NCBI GenBank assembly: GCA_945890485.1
Contig: CAMDCN010000005.1
Location: 1 to 64,000, forward strand
From: Candidatus Sulfopaludibacter sp. SbA3
GTDB taxonomy: Bacteria > Acidobacteriota > Terriglobia > Bryobacterales > Bryobacteraceae
Length of the DNA: 64,000 bases
Reading direction: 5' to 3'
Shown: positions 61,871-64,000 of the stretch, one piece after another
Numbering within the stretch: the stretch's first letter is position 1
Layout of the letters: each line of letters starts with the position of its first letter
The notes under the pieces: generated by a model
Database searches by the model: none
Told to the model about the DNA's origin: nothing
What the model saw: the letters and a program-made list of their open reading frames with translations, nothing else
Translations under genes and position numbers: made by a program

Positions 61871-64000
61871 ATGAGCATTTTCAGGAAACTCGCCTTTTGG
61901 CGTCAGACTTATTTCGAGGCTGATCTCTCCGAGGAGATGCGCTTCCATCAGGAGTGCCGTATCGACGAACTTACGGCCAGCGGAATCTCGCCGGCTGACG
62001 CGGCGATCCAGGCCCGCCGCGAGTTCGGCTCTTTCCTCCGCGTGACGGAACGCGCCCGTGACGAATGGACCTTTCGCTGGCTCGAAGACCTGCTCACGGA
62101 TCTTCGCTATGCAGCCCGCGCCCTCGCCCGGGATCGCGCGTTCACCCTTACCGCGCTGGCCTCGCTCGCCCTGGGCATCGGCTGCAACACGACGATCTTT
62201 AGCGTCACGGCGGAACTCCTCTTCAGCCAGCCTTCGGTTCACTCCCCTGAAACGTTTGTGCGCTTTATGCCCGCCGGCAACAGCCACATCCCGATGACCG
62301 AGTACCGCTATCTTGCCGAGAACAATCTGTTTCCCCTTGGTATCATTGGCTCTCGCGAAGATAGCGAAGTGAATTGGCGGCAGGGCGGGGAGAGCTACCG
62401 GCTGTTCGCGACGCGCGTGACCGGCAACTATTTCTCCGTGGCCCAGGTCCCCCTGGCCTCCGGTCGCGGCATCGCTCCAGGCGAAACCAATACAGCCGTC
62501 CTCACCCACCATTTCTGGCAGACTCGTCTCGCCGCGGACCCGGCGATTGTCGGCCGGACACTCACTTTCGATGGCCGCCCTTTCACCGTAGTCGGGCTGC
62601 TCCCGGCCAACCATCGCACCATCTTTGGTTTTGGACTCGCTCCCGCCGTCTATCTCCCCGCCGATGAGCGCACGATGCTGGCACTCCATACCCGCACCCT
62701 GGACGGCGAAGCCGCCCCTGGCACCCGCGCCCGCGTTCTTGCTGCACTGAATGCTCTGGACCAGGCGCATCCCCGCACGGGCAGCCACAAGTGGTCGGAG
62801 CACCTCCAGGTGCGTCCCATTGTTGGCCTGGCCAGTATGAAGAACGGGCCAGGGAATGCTGTTGCTCTCTTCTTTGTCATGCTGCTGACGGTGGTTGGCC
62901 TGCTGTTGCTCATCGCGTGCACCAACGTCGCCAATCTCCTTTTGGCCCGATCCTCGGCCCGGCGGCAGGAGTTCGCCATCCGCGCGAGTCTTGGCGCCAG
63001 CCGCGGCCGGCTCCTCCGCCAACTGCTGACCGAAAGCTTGGTGATCTCGCTCCTCGGAGCCGCGGCCGGGCTTGCTTTGAATTTCGCACTCACCGGTCTC
63101 CTCAACCGCTTTGAACTCTCCGCGCCGGTGCCCCTGCGGCTGCAGATTGAACCGGACTGGCGTCTGTTGGCGTATACCGCTGCCCTGGCCGTTCTCAGCG
63201 CCGTCCTCATCGGCCTCCTCCCCGCATGGCGAGCGACGCGGCCGAGTGTGAACGAAGATCTCAAACGCCACACCCCTTTCAATCTCCGCAACATCCTGGT
63301 GGTGGGGCAGCTCACCGTGTCGATCGTCGTGCTGGCCGCAGCCTTCCTGTTCGGTCGCAACCTTGTCCAGTCCCTGGCGATGAATCCTGGCTTCGATACC
63401 CAACAAACGATCTGGGCCAACTTCCGACTGGTACCCGAAAACTACGCCACCCCGGAGAAGCGCGCCGCCCTCACCCAAGCCGCTCTGGATGGCTTGCGCC
63501 AACTGCCCGGCGTCGAGGCGGTATCGATGACGGATACCGTACTCCTCAACGATGACACCACCCACGGTGGCCCCATCCGCACCGACCTAAGCCCCGATGC
63601 CGTCCTTTTACAGCGCTATTGGACCCGTGTCGGCCCCGGCTATTTCGCCACCATGGGCATACCCGTTGTCGCCGGACGCGAGTTCAATGATACGGATCAG
63701 AATGGTGTTGTTGTTAATGAGGCCCTCGCCCGGCGGCTCTTTGGGAATGTCAATCCCATCGGCCACACGTTCAACAACCAGCCGATCCTCGGCGTAGTTC
63801 GTAACACCAAGTACTTCTCGCTCGCCGAGCATCAGCGCTACGCGGCGTTCGAGGCGCACCCCCGCAATACCGGCCCGATCATCCACTTGATGATTCGGAG
63901 CGCCGTTCCGCCGGATACGCTCCTGCGCCCGATTCAGCAGGCGCTGCTCGATCTCGACGGCTCCGCCGCGCTCGAAGTCCGGCCCATGAGCCGGGCCATG
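61871..64000 (+). CDS. ADOP-type MacB/FtsX ABC permease, C-terminus off the window
   Basis: More than 710 residues are visible and the frame is open to the right edge. The acidobacterial N-terminal extension (residues 1-75) has EADLSEEMRFHQECRIDEL and DAAIQARREFGS. A first helix near residue 95 (LTALASLALGIGCNTTIFSV) and a MacB periplasmic core follow. An FtsX domain lies at about 325-450 (LLLIACTNVANLLLARSSARRQEFAIRASLGASR), then a second core begins. Such ADOP permeases lack their own ATPase and their substrates are unknown. AGGAACT precedes the ATG. Confidence 0.93.
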   Translation, partial: MSIFRKLAFWRQTYFEADLSEEMRFHQECRIDELTASGISPADAAIQARREFGSFLRVTERARDEWTFRWLEDLLTDLRYAARALARDRAFTLTALASLALGIGCNTTIFSVTAELLFSQPSVHSPETFVRFMPAGNSHIPMTEYRYLAENNLFPLGIIGSREDSEVNWRQGGESYRLFATRVTGNYFSVAQVPLASGRGIAPGETNTAVLTHHFWQTRLAADPAIVGRTLTFDGRPFTVVGLLPANHRTIFGFGLAPAVYLPADERTMLALHTRTLDGEAAPGTRARVLAALNALDQAHPRTGSHKWSEHLQVRPIVGLASMKNGPGNAVALFFVMLLTVVGLLLLIACTNVANLLLARSSARRQEFAIRASLGASRGRLLRQLLTESLVISLLGAAAGLALNFALTGLLNRFELSAPVPLRLQIEPDWRLLAYTAALAVLSAVLIGLLPAWRATRPSVNEDLKRHTPFNLRNILVVGQLTVSIVVLAAAFLFGRNLVQSLAMNPGFDTQQTIWANFRLVPENYATPEKRAALTQAALDGLRQLPGVEAVSMTDTVLLNDDTTHGGPIRTDLSPDAVLLQRYWTRVGPGYFATMGIPVVAGREFNDTDQNGVVVNEALARRLFGNVNPIGHTFNNQPILGVVRNTKYFSLAEHQRYAAFEAHPRNTGPIIHLMIRSAVPPDTLLRPIQQALLDLDGSAALEVRPMSRAM

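Noticed and set aside
61793-63565. A 590-codon minus-strand open frame opposite the permease
   Set aside because: It is antisense to a clear ADOP permease and has no family features. High G+C makes long antisense frames common.

Overview
The window looks like a chromosomal segment of an acidobacterium, most likely of the Solibacter/Bryobacter type. The G+C content is high. Several gene families point this way: a PSCyt/DUF1549/DUF1553 gene overlapping a DUF1501 gene, a BlaI plus M56-peptidase pair carrying a GWxTD domain, a PadR regulator followed by a large MacB/FtsX-type permease with an acidobacterial N-terminal extension, copper-monooxygenase-like proteins with a haem c motif, and a nuo cluster with an unusual gene order. 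The taxonomic call is inference from gene content only.

Bases 1-8269 are accessory DNA. A 51-bp direct repeat (2323-2373 and 8219-8269) is the 3' half of a tRNA-Gly(CCC) gene, from the anticodon loop to the CCA end, and marks two tandem integrated elements. Element A (1-2373, cut by the window edge) carries an AlbA_2-type ATPase and a RepA-like replication protein. Element B (about 5.9 kb, complete) carries a TOTE-type primase-helicase, a second AlbA_2 ATPase and a close homologue of the same RepA. It has an identical 20-bp motif in inverted orientation near each end and no recognisable integrase. This is the most novel region of the window and may be a cargo-swapping satellite or defence element.

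Bases 8.3-17.8 kb hold an arsenic and efflux region. The arsR, secreted ArsC-like phosphatase and arsC genes run divergently from the arsenite permease acr3. OsmC and pirin genes follow, then a tripartite RND pump (TolC, adaptor, inner-membrane pump) with a DUF2892 gene. A tRNA-Pro(GGG) gene with its terminator lies at 17.9 kb.

Bases 18-37.3 kb hold the PSCyt/DUF1501 pair, a methyltransferase, a secreted coiled-coil protein, the BlaI/M56 regulatory pair, cysDN (with a decayed APS-kinase tail), an M28 peptidase, a cytochrome P450, a copper monooxygenase-like protein and a run of minus-strand genes (ispF, ispD, PIN-TRAM protein, sugar epimerase, murB).

Bases 37.3-50.2 kb hold two compact plus-strand operons built almost wholly from overlapping stop/start codons. 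The first is ECF sigma, zinc anti-sigma, HEAT/TPR protein and ABC ATPase. The second is nuoC-D-I-J-K-L-M-N-H, without nuoA, B, E, F or G.

Bases 50.3-64 kb hold a class A beta-lactamase-like gene, a DUF5009/YeiB-like acyltransferase, YqeY, a serine-pathway pair (class V aminotransferase and serA), an RRM protein, bestrophin, a DEAD-box helicase, an NTF2-like protein, a CE15 glucuronoyl esterase-like protein, an EamA transporter and the PadR/permease pair, which runs off the right edge.
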